Notes: generated from the letters alone by a model not told the origin. A stretch of DNA of 31,465 bases from an uncultured Christensenella sp. (GCA_910586035.1 CAJUHT010000022.1:1-31465); one strand, 5' to 3'. Positions 15,957 to 24,341 are shown, numbered from the stretch's first letter. Program-made: numbers and translations.

Positions 15957-18455
15957 TTATTTGCTTCTTTTAAGGGTTATGCTCGCTCCGTCGGCAAACA
16001 CAACCTTCAAATCGTTTTGCGAATGCCATATATCGGCTTTTATGCTTCCGCCCTTAGCAATTGCCTGCCACTGTTCGGCAGCGCCCGCAAAATTAACCGT
16101 CTGCGCACAGCCGAGCGCGGAATAACCTATTTCCGTAACCGTTGCGGGCAAGTCGTACTCCGCAAGCGCAACGCAACCGCTGAACGCGCCGTTCGAAATA
16201 ACTTTAACCGAATTCATAACCGCTTCCGTAAGCGCGGTACAGTTTCCGAAAGCGTACTCGCCTATTTTCTCCGTGCCTTTGAGGTCGATAGAAATGAGTT
16301 CCTTGCAGGAATAGAACGCATAATCACCAATCTTCTTTATTCCGTCGGGAAGAGTTACCAGCCTCAGCTTTTGGCACCCCGTAAAAGCCGAATTGCCTAT
16401 TTCGGTTACGTCGGTCGCCGATAAATTGATACTGCTGAGATTTGCACAGTCGCTGAAAGCATAGTCGGCAATCTTTTCCACGCCGCTCTGCAAGGCGATT
16501 GTAGAAAGCGCCGCGCAACCTCCGAACGCGTAGCTCCAACTTTGGATGCTTGAAGGAATTTCCACCGCCGTTATGCCCGTCCCCTCGAACGCACGGGAGC
16601 CTATAAATTTCAAAGCGGAAGTATTGTCCGAGCCGACAAGCGCGACCGTTTTTAAGACCGAAGTGTCGTTGGTCTCCGTCTTTTTAAACGCGCCGCCGTA
16701 AACGCCCTTAACGCCGCTCAAATCGAGCTGTGTTGCTCCGCCCTGCGAATAGTCGGTGGCTATTACCCAATTATCGATATATTTAACTCCGTTTTCCGTC
16801 TTGGTATAGGTTATAGCCGAAAGGTCGCCCAAACCGCCGTCGCCTATAAATTCCACGCCGCCGAGATTGATTTTCTCCAACCCATTAAACGCGTTTGCGC
16901 CTATCCCCTTAATGCCTTCGCCTAAATTGACCGTCTTTAACGCGGTAATTTCAGAATACGCGCCGTACCCGATTTCGCCGTTGCCGAACAGCGTTAAAGT
17001 TTGTACGACTGCCGCGTCCTGCCCGCAGGACACGGGAGCGGTCAACTCCTTTACTTTGCAATTTTTTATGGCGTTTTCGCCTACCGTTTCCACAGTTTCG
17101 TTAATAACCAACTTGTTTGCGGTTATGCCGGTCTTTTGATATTTATCGTAATAGAAACAGTCGTTGCCTATTGTTTTGACGGTAGACGGCAAAACTATTT
17201 CCAGAGTTTCCGTTCCCTTCAACGCAAACGCTTCCGCGCCGATTGTAACCAACCCCTCGGAAAAATCGAGCTTTGCAAGACTGTTGCAGTTTTTAAAAGC
17301 GCCGTCGCCCACCGCCGCAACGGAAGCGGGCAGAGAAAGCGCGGTTATCGCAGAGGAATAAAACGCACTTTCGCCAATACTTTCAACGCCGTCCTCGATA
17401 GTTACGCTCTGCAAAGACGCGCAATCTTCAAACGCGCCGTTGCTTAAAGCCTTTACCGCGGAGGGAATAGTAATCGAAGTAAGTCCGCTGTTGTAAAACG
17501 CGTTTTCACCTATTTCCGTAAGCGTTGAGGGAAGTTCAACGCTCTTCAAATCGGCGCAGTTTTTAAAAGCGTTGTCGCCTATGGCTGTTACGCCGTCGCC
17601 AAAAGTAACCTCGGCAACCTTATCGCCCAACATTCCCTCGGGCACGGGGCTGTCAATATTCAACTTCGTTACGTTTTCAAACGTCGTCGCGCACGTTTCG
17701 AGCCGCGCGCCTATTGTCAGCTGAGAGATATTAGTGCAATAATAAAACGCTTTGTTTTCTATCGTTACAATATTTGGCATATTCAGCGAGGTCAAATTTT
17801 TACAATTATAAAAAGCCGTTTCCCCAACAGTTTCAAACCCCGTTGCGTTTATGCTTGCTATCCTGCTCTCCCAAAAACAGTTTTTGCCAATCGTTGTAAC
17901 CGTATCGGGCAAAGTTATATCCGTAAGTAAAGAACACTCGGAAAAAGCCATCTCGCCAATTTCTATCAGCCCGCTTTCAAACGCGATTTCTTTAAGGTTT
18001 GCGCAATCCATAAAAGCCGTTTCGCCTATGCGCGTTATAACTGAAAAGTTTACCGCTTCAAGCAGACTGCACCGCTCGAATATCCTGTCGGGCAATTCGG
18101 AAATTGCATCGGGCAAAGTTACGACTTTTACGCCCGTATCGGCGAAAGCATACGCTTTTAAGGAAGTTACAGCCTTGCCGTTCACCTCGTCGGGCACGGT
18201 TACCGTTTCGCCCTCTCCCGTATACCCCGGTACAAAATTACCTTCGGCGTCCTCCCCGTCGGCAAGCGCCGCATACTCGTAGCGGGCAAGCTCGTAAGTG
18301 CCATCGTCCTTTAACTCGAAACGCATATTATTCTGAATGACGGAGCCGTCGCCGTTATCGCTATCGCCGCCGCCAAACAGACCGCAACCGGCAAAAGCCG
18401 CCGCGGACACCGCCGCCGTAGCCGCAAGCGAGCAAATTAAAAATTTCTTTTTCAT
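15957..18455 (-). CDS. BspA-type leucine-rich-repeat surface lipoprotein
   Basis: The 832-aa product is a secreted, probably lipid-anchored protein built from about thirty LRR_5 (BspA/Treponema-type) repeats of roughly 23 residues, each with a core like 'IGxxAFxxCxxLxxIxLP'. Such proteins bind host matrix or other cells in gut and oral bacteria; the ligand here is unknown. The signal peptide ends in FAGC (C24), followed by a Gly/Asp linker. The last repeat is followed by the usual closing segment (AEQWQAIAKG, then DLKVVFADGASITL). The ATG at 18455 is preferred over a GTG two codons earlier because GAGG sits five bases upstream of the ATG and would overlap the GTG. It has its own promoter and terminator. 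Confidence 0.85.
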   Translation of the reverse strand: MKKKFLICSLAATAAVSAAAFAGCGLFGGGDSDNGDGSVIQNNMRFELKDDGTYELARYEYAALADGEDAEGNFVPGYTGEGETVTVPDEVNGKAVTSLKAYAFADTGVKVVTLPDAISELPDRIFERCSLLEAVNFSVITRIGETAFMDCANLKEIAFESGLIEIGEMAFSECSLLTDITLPDTVTTIGKNCFWESRIASINATGFETVGETAFYNCKNLTSLNMPNIVTIENKAFYYCTNISQLTIGARLETCATTFENVTKLNIDSPVPEGMLGDKVAEVTFGDGVTAIGDNAFKNCADLKSVELPSTLTEIGENAFYNSGLTSITIPSAVKALSNGAFEDCASLQSVTIEDGVESIGESAFYSSAITALSLPASVAAVGDGAFKNCNSLAKLDFSEGLVTIGAEAFALKGTETLEIVLPSTVKTIGNDCFYYDKYQKTGITANKLVINETVETVGENAIKNCKVKELTAPVSCGQDAAVVQTLTLFGNGEIGYGAYSEITALKTVNLGEGIKGIGANAFNGLEKINLGGVEFIGDGGLGDLSAITYTKTENGVKYIDNWVIATDYSQGGATQLDLSGVKGVYGGAFKKTETNDTSVLKTVALVGSDNTSALKFIGSRAFEGTGITAVEIPSSIQSWSYAFGGCAALSTIALQSGVEKIADYAFSDCANLSSINLSATDVTEIGNSAFTGCQKLRLVTLPDGIKKIGDYAFYSCKELISIDLKGTEKIGEYAFGNCTALTEAVMNSVKVISNGAFSGCVALAEYDLPATVTEIGYSALGCAQTVNFAGAAEQWQAIAKGGSIKADIWHSQNDLKVVFADGASITLKRSK

Positions 18456-18488
18456 AAACACCTCGTGTAAAGTATTTTTACCTTTACC

Positions 18489-18517
18489 ATATTATTAAAT
18501 AAAGGCGAAAAACGCAA
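18489..18517 (-). promoter_or_regulatory. Vegetative promoter of the leucine-rich-repeat gene
   Basis: TTGCGT (18517-18512), 17 bases, TAATAT (18494-18489). The start near 18482 gives a leader of about 27 bases. Confidence 0.55.
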
Positions 18518-18579
18518 GCAACAAAACCTTGCAATCCGTCAACTTAACGTTACAAATTAAAAACCGCCAAAAGCGCAAC

Positions 18580-19104
18580 TCATTTTTTTCGTTTTTTTAA
18601 TACTACAAAGCTTACTATAAACGCTATTATAAAGACAACCGTCCAACCGGGGACGACGATAATCAACATATAAAAAGTTTCGGGGTCGGCAAGGTTTGCC
18701 GTCTTCATAACTACGAGGGCGAATATAAACGTAACAATCGCGCATAAACCCATAAAGCAAAGGGTAACTATTGCGGCGATTAGCAACGCCTTTAACCAAC
18801 TGCGCTTTTTAACTGTCGGCACGGCTTGTCCGTCTTGCTGTGCGGCGCAAGCAACGCTATCCGCCCCGCCCTCGGCAGTTGCCGCAGGCAAAGGTGTTGC
18901 GGCTTCTTCGCCGTTTAAAAGATAGTCTAAACTCACCCCGAAAAATTTTGCCATTGCCGCCGCCTTTTCGGAATCGGGCACGCTTTGCCCCGTTTCCCAC
19001 TTGGAAACGGCTTGGCGTGATACGCCCAGCCTGTCGGCAAACTCCTCCTGCGAAAGGGCGCTCCTCTTTCTTAAATTGTAAATTCTTTCGCCGAACTCTA
19101 ACAT
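18580..19104 (-). CDS. XRE-family regulator with two transmembrane helices
   Basis: The 174-aa product has an N-terminal XRE helix-turn-helix (residues 5-62, with LSQEEFADRLGVSRQAVSKWE), a polar Ala-rich linker (65-100) and two transmembrane helices (about 105-132 and 144-169) with a short basic tail. It is thus a DNA-binding protein tethered to the membrane, a common clostridial layout whose signal is usually unknown. The ATG at 19104 is chosen because this is where the XRE fold starts; a longer frame to 19329 would cross the rpsI terminator. A TTGCAA-17-TATAAT promoter predicts transcription starting at this ATG, and there is no ribosome-binding site. No partner gene follows it. Confidence 0.85.
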   Translation of the reverse strand: MLEFGERIYNLRKRSALSQEEFADRLGVSRQAVSKWETGQSVPDSEKAAAMAKFFGVSLDYLLNGEEAATPLPAATAEGGADSVACAAQQDGQAVPTVKKRSWLKALLIAAIVTLCFMGLCAIVTFIFALVVMKTANLADPETFYMLIIVVPGWTVVFIIAFIVSFVVLKKRKK

Positions 19105-19110
19105 AATTAC

Positions 19111-19139
19111 ATTATACAGTAACCATTGACAAATTGCAA
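19111..19139 (-). promoter_or_regulatory. Vegetative promoter of the XRE gene (start coincides with ATG)
   Basis: TTGCAA (19139-19134), exactly 17 bases, TATAAT (19116-19111). Predicted +1 is 19104, the A of the start codon. Confidence 0.7.
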
Positions 19140-19176
19140 GCGCAACGCTTTTACGCGCCCATACAAAAATTACCGC

Positions 19177-19208
19177 AAAAAATAAAGGACATACTTGCGT
19201 ATGTCCTT
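19177..19208 (-). terminator. Terminator of the rplM-rpsI operon
   Basis: AAGGACATAC pairs perfectly with GTATGTCCTT (19185-19194 with 19199-19208), followed by TATTTTTT in the minus direction, seven bases past the rpsI stop. Confidence 0.9.
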
Positions 19209-19214
19209 GTGTTT

Positions 19215-19628
19215 TTATCTCTTCGAGAACTGGGGAGCGCGGCGAGCTTTCTTCAAGCCGTACTTCTTTCTTTCCTTTGCGCGGGGGTCGCGGGTGAGGA
19301 AACCCTCTTTCTTCAACGCGGGTCTGCAATCGGGCTCCGCCTGCAACAGCGCGCGGGCGATACCCAAACGAATTGCGCCTGCCTGTCCCGTATAGCCGCC
19401 GCCGTACACGTTTACCATAACGTCGTACTTGCCTTCAACGCCCAGGAGCGCAAGGGGCTGTTTAACCTGATACTGAACCAAGCCCTGAGGGAAGTAATCT
19501 TCAAAGGCTCTGTCGTTTATAACAATGGCGCCCGTTCCTGCGGGAATAAGACGAACGCGGGCGATTGCCTTCTTTCTTCTGCCTGTTCCCCAAAACTGCA
19601 ACTTTTTCTTCAAATTAGCCTTAGCCAT
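19215..19628 (-). CDS. rpsI: Ribosomal protein S9
   Basis: S9 is a small-subunit head protein whose basic C-terminal tail reaches the P-site tRNA. The 137-aa product has the typical FWGTGRRKKAIARVRL opening, the VYGGGYTGQAGAIRLGIARAL core and the invariant end with KKYGLKKARRAPQFSKR. It follows rplM by 18 bases, the near-universal L13-S9 operon. Confidence 0.97.
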   Translation of the reverse strand: MAKANLKKKLQFWGTGRRKKAIARVRLIPAGTGAIVINDRAFEDYFPQGLVQYQVKQPLALLGVEGKYDVMVNVYGGGYTGQAGAIRLGIARALLQAEPDCRPALKKEGFLTRDPRAKERKKYGLKKARRAPQFSKR

Positions 19629-19646
19629 ATTTCCTTACCTCTTACC

Positions 19647-20078
19647 TTAATATAATTTAAGCTCTTCGGGCTTCTGCGCGGAATGGTTATGCTCCGCACC
19701 TTTGTATACTCTCAACTTCTTAATCATATCCCTGCCCAAAGAATTTTTGGGAAGCATACCCTTTACCGCTTCGTATACGGCAAGGTCGCTCTTTTCGGCA
19801 AGCATCCTCTTATAAGAAATCTCTTTTAAACCGCCGATATAGCCCGTGTGATATCTGTAAAACTTATCTTCGAGCTTTTTGCCCGTAAGAGCAACCTTAT
19901 CGGAATTTAAAATAATCACAAAATCGCCGCAATCTACGTTGGGCGTAAACGTGGGCTTGTTTTTACCGCGAAGTATTGCCGCAACCTTGGAAGCCAATCT
20001 TCCCAAAGGAACGCCTGCGGCGTCGACAACATACCACTTTCTTTCAACCGTCTGGGCATTTGCCATATAAGTTTTCAT
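19647..20078 (-). CDS. rplM: Ribosomal protein L13
   Basis: L13 is an early-assembling large-subunit protein. The 143-aa product shows ERKWYVVDAAGVPLGRLAS near the N-terminus, the GDFVIILN strand and the late MLPKNSLGRDMIKKLRVYKGAEHNHSAQKP segment, all family hallmarks. The ATG at 20078 is preceded by AAGGAG. It heads the rplM-rpsI operon under a strong promoter with a 72-base leader. Confidence 0.97.
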   Translation of the reverse strand: MKTYMANAQTVERKWYVVDAAGVPLGRLASKVAAILRGKNKPTFTPNVDCGDFVIILNSDKVALTGKKLEDKFYRYHTGYIGGLKEISYKRMLAEKSDLAVYEAVKGMLPKNSLGRDMIKKLRVYKGAEHNHSAQKPEELKLY

Positions 20079-20151
20079 TGCTTTCTCCTTATCGGTCCCC
20101 CTGAGAAACCGACGCTATTTTCACGCTTTTTTCTTTATTTCCGTTCAATGT
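20079..20151 (-). promoter_or_regulatory. rplM leader, possible L13 autoregulatory site
   Basis: The leader of about 72 bases contains a hairpin (TCGGT with ACCGA, 20108-20112 with 20092-20096) just before the AAGGAG site. In other Firmicutes L13 leaders are autoregulatory; whether this one is homologous was not tested. Confidence 0.35.
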
Positions 20152-20157
20152 AAAACT

Positions 20158-20186
20158 ATTTTATTATTAAATGACACTTATGTCAA
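20158..20186 (-). promoter_or_regulatory. Strong vegetative promoter of rplM-rpsI
   Basis: A perfect TTGACA (20186-20181), 17 bases, TAAAAT (20163-20158). Predicted start about 20151. Confidence 0.8.
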
Positions 20187-20250
20187 GCCGTTTTGAGCGC
20201 GGAAACAAAGTTTTTTGGTTTTTTGAAAATTTTTTTAAACCCCGCCGCAA

Positions 20251-20276
20251 AAGGCAAAACGGAGCAAATTGCCCCG
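20251..20276 (-). terminator. Probable terminator after alaS
   Basis: CGGGGC and GCTCCG (20271-20276 with 20260-20265) form a 6-bp stem with one G-U pair and a five-base loop, followed by TTTTGCCTTTTG. It is weaker than the other terminators here. Confidence 0.45.
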
Positions 20277-20340
20277 CTTAGTCCCACTTGGTTTTATACC
20301 TGTTTTATAAATATAGTTATTGCAGATTTTCGGCTTAAAC

Positions 20341-22143
20341 TCACTTTAAAAGCACGGCTTTAATGCGCTTTACGCCCGCGGAAACGTTTTCCTGCTTGGC
20401 TATTTTAAAGGTCCCCAAAAGCCCCGTGCTCTCCGCGTGGGGTCCGCCGCAGATTTCCTTGGAAAATTCGCCTATGGAATAGGTTTTAACAACCTCGCCG
20501 TACTTGCTTTCGAAAAGCCCCGTAAAGCCCTCTTCCCTTGCCTGTTCGAGCGTCATCTCGCGCATAACCACGGGCAGGTCGGCTTTTATTACCTCGTTTA
20601 CCGCGTCCTCCACAGCCTTTACCTCTTCGGGAGTCAGCTTGCGGGCAAAATTAAAGTCGAAACGCAGCCGCTCTTCGGTTATGTTGGAGCCCTTTTGCGC
20701 AATCTCTTCCGAGCAGACCTTTTTAAGCGCCGCGTGAAGCAGGTGCGTTGCCGTGTGCAGATTGGTAGTTTCCTCCTTGTGGTCGGCAAGTCCGCAGGCA
20801 AACTTTTGCTCGCTGCCCGCGCGCGACTTTTCCTGATGCTCGGCAAACGCTTTATTGTAACCTTCCACGTCTACGGTCAGCCCCTTTTCCGCCGCCATTT
20901 CAACGGTTATTTCCACGGGGAAGCCGCACGTATCGTACAGGTGGAAGGCGGTTACGCCGTCTATAACGCCGCCAGCCGCAAGCCCCGAAGCAACCTTTTC
21001 GAATTCCTTTATGCCCTGTGCAAGCGTGCGCAGGAACTTGGCTTCTTCCTTGTTAAGCTCCTCCTCGATTTTTGCCGCGTTGGCGACCAGCTCGGGATAG
21101 ACTTCGGCGTATTTTTCTATTATGGTTTTAGAAACTTCGTTAAGCGCGCCCTGCGGCAAGCCTATATTTCTGCCGAAGCGAACGGCGCGCCTTATAATTC
21201 TTCTTAAAATGTACCCCTGGTCGGTATTGGAGGGAACTATGCCCTTGGCGTCGCCCAGCATAAACGTGGCTGTGCGCACGTGGTCCAAAACAACGCGGAA
21301 CGCCTTGGTGTTCTGTTCGTTCTCGCCGTACCTGCGCCCCGTAAGCTCCTCGATTTTGGCAATAGCCTTTTCGTAAATATCAGTTTCGTAAACGCTGTCC
21401 TTGCCGTTTATTATGCAGAGAGTGCGCTCCAACCCCATACCCGTATCGACGTTTCTCTGTGCGAGCGGCTCGTACTTGCCCTGCTCGTTCTTGTTGTACT
21501 GCATAAACACGTCGTTCCAAATTTCGAGGAACGTGCCCTTGGGCGCGTCGTCAAACTGCTCGGAACCGAGCTTGTCCGCCTCCTTATGGTTGCGGATAAT
21601 ATGCATTTCGGTATCGGGTCCGCACGGTCCCGTCAAACCGGCGGGTCCCCACCAATTGCCGCTCTTGGGCAGGAAGTAAATATTTTGGGGAAGTATACCG
21701 CAGTCAAGCCACTTGTTCGCGCTCTCTTCGTCGCGGGGGCAGTCCCCGTCGCCTGCAAAACAGGTAACGGCAATGTCCTCCACGGGTATCCCCAGATAGT
21801 CGGGCGAGGTTAAAAACTCGAACGACCAGGCAATCATTTCCTCCTTGAAGTAGTCGCCCAGCGACCAGTTGCCAAGCATTTCGAAGAAAGTGCAGTGCGA
21901 GGAATCGCCAACCTCGTCTATATCGCCCGTGCGCACGCACTTCTGCACGTCGCACAGCCGCTTGCCCGCGGGGTGCCTTTCGCCAAGAAGATAGGGCACG
22001 AGCGGGTGCATACCCGCCGTCGTAAACAGCACCGTAGGGTCGTTTTCGGGTATGAGAGAAGCCGACGCGATAACCGCGTGCCCCTTGCTCTTAAAGAAAT
22101 CGAGATACATTTTTCTTAAACTTTCACTGGTAAGCGTTTTCAT
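20341..22143 (-). CDS. alaS: Alanyl-tRNA synthetase, short form without the C-terminal domain
   Basis: AlaRS charges tRNA-Ala and clears mischarged Ser/Gly. The 600-aa product contains the class II catalytic core (residues 1-240, with the conserved FFEMLGNWSLGDYFK), the tRNA-recognition region, and the editing domain with HTATH (463-467) and CGGPH (565-569) zinc/editing motifs. It then stops. Typical bacterial AlaRS is about 870 aa and continues with the coiled-coil and DHHA1 C-Ala domain, absent here. The minus strand past the stop is not coding, so this looks like a natural short enzyme, not a frameshift. The N-terminal wording (HPLVPYLLGERHPAGKRL) recalls the short AlaRS of Patescibacteria. 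AGGTGA precedes the ATG; cysS ends 32 bases upstream. Confidence 0.92.
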   Translation of the reverse strand: MKTLTSESLRKMYLDFFKSKGHAVIASASLIPENDPTVLFTTAGMHPLVPYLLGERHPAGKRLCDVQKCVRTGDIDEVGDSSHCTFFEMLGNWSLGDYFKEEMIAWSFEFLTSPDYLGIPVEDIAVTCFAGDGDCPRDEESANKWLDCGILPQNIYFLPKSGNWWGPAGLTGPCGPDTEMHIIRNHKEADKLGSEQFDDAPKGTFLEIWNDVFMQYNKNEQGKYEPLAQRNVDTGMGLERTLCIINGKDSVYETDIYEKAIAKIEELTGRRYGENEQNTKAFRVVLDHVRTATFMLGDAKGIVPSNTDQGYILRRIIRRAVRFGRNIGLPQGALNEVSKTIIEKYAEVYPELVANAAKIEEELNKEEAKFLRTLAQGIKEFEKVASGLAAGGVIDGVTAFHLYDTCGFPVEITVEMAAEKGLTVDVEGYNKAFAEHQEKSRAGSEQKFACGLADHKEETTNLHTATHLLHAALKKVCSEEIAQKGSNITEERLRFDFNFARKLTPEEVKAVEDAVNEVIKADLPVVMREMTLEQAREEGFTGLFESKYGEVVKTYSIGEFSKEICGGPHAESTGLLGTFKIAKQENVSAGVKRIKAVLLK

Positions 22144-22175
22144 AATTTCACCTGTATAATTATTGCCTTCAACCG

Positions 22176-23570
22176 TCAGATTTTAGTTATTTCGTAGCCG
22201 TCTTTGCCGTCTTTTACGTTATAGCCGAGCTCGCTAAGCCGCGCGCGCAACGCGTCCGCCTCCGCCCAATTTTTATCCTTTTTAGCCTGCCAGCGATTTT
22301 TGGCAAGCTCGGCAACCTCTTCGGGAATACCGCCCCCGCCGCTCTTTGCCTTAACCTCTTCAAGGTACGCGGCGGCGTCCTTTTTAAACAGCCCCAACAG
22401 CGAAAAGGTGCGCTTTATCTGCGCCACGTCGTCGGCGCAACTTTTATCGCCCGCGGCGAGCTTTGCCGAAATCTTTTTGAATAGCCCGAACAAGTCGGAC
22501 AGCGCAAGCGCGGTGTTGAAGTCGTCGTCCATACACTCGTCAAACCGCCCGTCTATCTCCGCGTTGCCCTTGCCGCCCGCGCCGTATTTGCTTTCAACGG
22601 CGCATATTACACGGTAAAACTCGGTTAAATGCCTTTCGGCGTCGGGGAAAAGGTTGTCCGTAACATTTATATCGTTGCGGTAATTGGTCTGTAAAAGCGC
22701 AAACTTTATTGCCTCGTTTGTGTACTTTTTAAGCAGGTCCTCCAACAGCAGGCTGTTGCCGAGGCTCTTGGACATCTTCTGCCCGTTCACTTTAATAAGT
22801 CCGTTGTGCGTCCAATACTGCACAAACCGCTTGCCCGTAAGGCTCTCCGTCTGCGCAATTTCGTTTTCGTGATGGGGAAAAATGAGGTCCCTGCCGCCGC
22901 CGTGTATGTCTATCTGTTCGCCGAAAGCCGCGCGGTTCATTGCCGAACACTCTATGTGCCAGCCCGGTCTGCCGTTGCCCCAGGGGGACGCCCAGCTTAT
23001 TTCCCCCTCCTTAGCCGCCTTCCACAGCGCGAAGTCGGCGGGATTCCTCTTCTCCTCGCAGTTGTCTACGCGCACGCCGTCCAGCATATCCTCAACCGTT
23101 CTGTTGGAAAGGCAACCGTAGCCCTTAAAACTCGTAACGTCAAAATACACGTCGCCGTTGCCCGCGGCATATGCCTTGCCCTTTTCAATCAAAGCGGAAA
23201 TAAAGTCGATTATATTGTCGATATTCTCGGTAGCTTTAAGCCACACAGTAGGCTCGTCTATCGCCATATCGCGCATAACCGCGTCTATGTTTTCAATAGT
23301 CCGCCGCGCGTATTCGTCCGCAGGTATGCCCGTTTCTTTCGAGCGGGCTATAATTTTATCGTCCACGTCGGTATAGTTGCGCGCGTACGTTACTGCGTAG
23401 CCCTTCTTTTCCAGATACTTGCGCACTATATCGTATATAAGCGCCTGAAAGCCGTGCCCTATATGCGCCTCGCCCGATACGGTTATGCCGCAGGCGTACA
23501 TCTTTACCTTGCCCTCTTCGAGCGGCTTAAACTCTTCCTTAGTCCTCGTCAGCGTGTTGTATATCCGCAT
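22176..23570 (-). CDS. cysS: Cysteinyl-tRNA synthetase
   Basis: CysRS charges tRNA-Cys. The 464-aa product has the HIGH motif (36-39), KMSKS (265-269) and all four zinc ligands that select cysteine (C27, C208, H233, E237), each offset by one from E. coli numbering. The cysteine-site segment reads CGITVSGEAHIGHG, not the common CGPTVY form, so it belongs to a less usual subgroup. Its ATG lies inside the end of cysE (32-base overlap) with GAGGTG eight bases upstream. It forms the cysE-cysS pair known from Firmicutes, coupling cysteine synthesis to its use. Confidence 0.95.
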   Translation of the reverse strand: MRIYNTLTRTKEEFKPLEEGKVKMYACGITVSGEAHIGHGFQALIYDIVRKYLEKKGYAVTYARNYTDVDDKIIARSKETGIPADEYARRTIENIDAVMRDMAIDEPTVWLKATENIDNIIDFISALIEKGKAYAAGNGDVYFDVTSFKGYGCLSNRTVEDMLDGVRVDNCEEKRNPADFALWKAAKEGEISWASPWGNGRPGWHIECSAMNRAAFGEQIDIHGGGRDLIFPHHENEIAQTESLTGKRFVQYWTHNGLIKVNGQKMSKSLGNSLLLEDLLKKYTNEAIKFALLQTNYRNDINVTDNLFPDAERHLTEFYRVICAVESKYGAGGKGNAEIDGRFDECMDDDFNTALALSDLFGLFKKISAKLAAGDKSCADDVAQIKRTFSLLGLFKKDAAAYLEEVKAKSGGGGIPEEVAELAKNRWQAKKDKNWAEADALRARLSELGYNVKDGKDGYEITKI

Positions 23571-24213
23571 CGTCCTTCACCTCATATTTAATACCGAGCT
23601 TTTCTTCGAGCGCAAACACCCTTTCGCGCAGAGCGCACAGCTCTTTAAGCATAGGGTCGTCCTTTTCCTGAACAAGGTCCACTCCGTCCTTGCTGCCGCC
23701 TATCCGCACAACGCGCGCGGGCACGCCCACCACCGTGGCGTGTTCGGGTACGTTTCGCAAGACTACCGCCCCCGCGCCGACTTTGGCAAAGTTGCCTACG
23801 GTTATGTTGCCGAGTATCTTAGCCCCCGCGGATATCACGCAGTTTTCGCCCACCGTGGGGTGGCGCTTGCCCGTTTCTTTGCCCGTTCCGCCGAGGGTGC
23901 AACCCTGATACAGCACGGTTCCCGTCCCCACTTCCGCCGTTTCCCCGATAACAACTCCCTGACCGTGGTCAATGAATACTCCGGGGGCAATTTTAGCCGC
24001 GGGGTGAATTTCTATGCCCGTTCTGCGCTTGGCGCGCTGGCTTATGCACTCGGCTAAAAGTTTAAAGCGTATGCGCCAGAAAAAATTGGCGAGCCTGTGT
24101 TTCGAGAGCGCTTTAACTCCCGGATAGGTCAACCATATCACAAATTTATTGCGCGCGGCGGGGTCGTTGCGTTTTGCCGCGGCTATGTCCATACGCAGTC
24201 TTTTAATAAACAA
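23539..24213 (-). CDS. cysE: Serine O-acetyltransferase
   Basis: CysE acetylates serine with acetyl-CoA, the committed step to cysteine. The 224-aa product has the short N-terminal helical domain and a left-handed parallel beta-helix of hexapeptide repeats (about 65-175) including GVFIDHGQGVVIGETAEVG and GGTGKETGKRHPTVG, hallmarks of this enzyme. A helical acidic extension follows, whose DNA also encodes the cysS start. The start is a TTG at 24213: GGGAGAGG lies seven bases upstream, whereas the ATG seven codons later has no such site. The 166-base gap before it can fold into alternative helices that would cover or free this site. Confidence 0.93.
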   Translation of the reverse strand: MFIKRLRMDIAAAKRNDPAARNKFVIWLTYPGVKALSKHRLANFFWRIRFKLLAECISQRAKRRTGIEIHPAAKIAPGVFIDHGQGVVIGETAEVGTGTVLYQGCTLGGTGKETGKRHPTVGENCVISAGAKILGNITVGNFAKVGAGAVVLRNVPEHATVVGVPARVVRIGGSKDGVDLVQEKDDPMLKELCALRERVFALEEKLGIKYEVKDDADIQHADED

Positions 24214-24219
24214 AAAATA

Positions 24220-24341
24220 CCTCTCCCGCCGTCATTTTTCACACTTATAAACAACGGCGAATTTTGCGGCTCGGGTTAGAGCCTACTTATCAGCATATGC
24301 AAAAACTTACCGTTGCGACAGCATTGCCGCGCCTTAACCCG
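24220..24341 (-). promoter_or_regulatory. Candidate structured, switch-like leader of cysE
   Basis: On the minus strand several helices are mutually compatible. A hairpin (24325-24330 with 24315-24320, ATGC loop) abuts an outer helix AACGG/CCGTT (24310-24314 with 24253-24257). Inside lie TTTTGC/GCAAAA (24299-24304 with 24262-24267) and, directly stacked, GGCTC/GAGCC (24279-24283 with 24268-24272), whose loop TAACCC can pair with GGGTTA (24335-24340) as a pseudoknot. Bases 24254-24259 (CGCCGT) can alternatively pair with ACGGCG (24227-24232), which touches the cysE ribosome-binding site (24220-24227). I see no T-box or known riboswitch signature. This is inference from complementarity only. 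Confidence 0.35.

Noticed and set aside
15957..18455. DNA-level tandem repeat or CRISPR-like array
   Set aside because: The periodicity is of protein leucine-rich repeats; the nucleotide copies are too diverged, and there are no identical repeats with spacers anywhere in the window.
19105..19329. Longer start for the XRE regulator
   Set aside because: It would run through the rpsI terminator and coding region.
22806..23591. Plus-strand open frame (261 codons) opposite cysS
   Set aside because: Antisense to a complete aminoacyl-tRNA synthetase, with no protein-like features.
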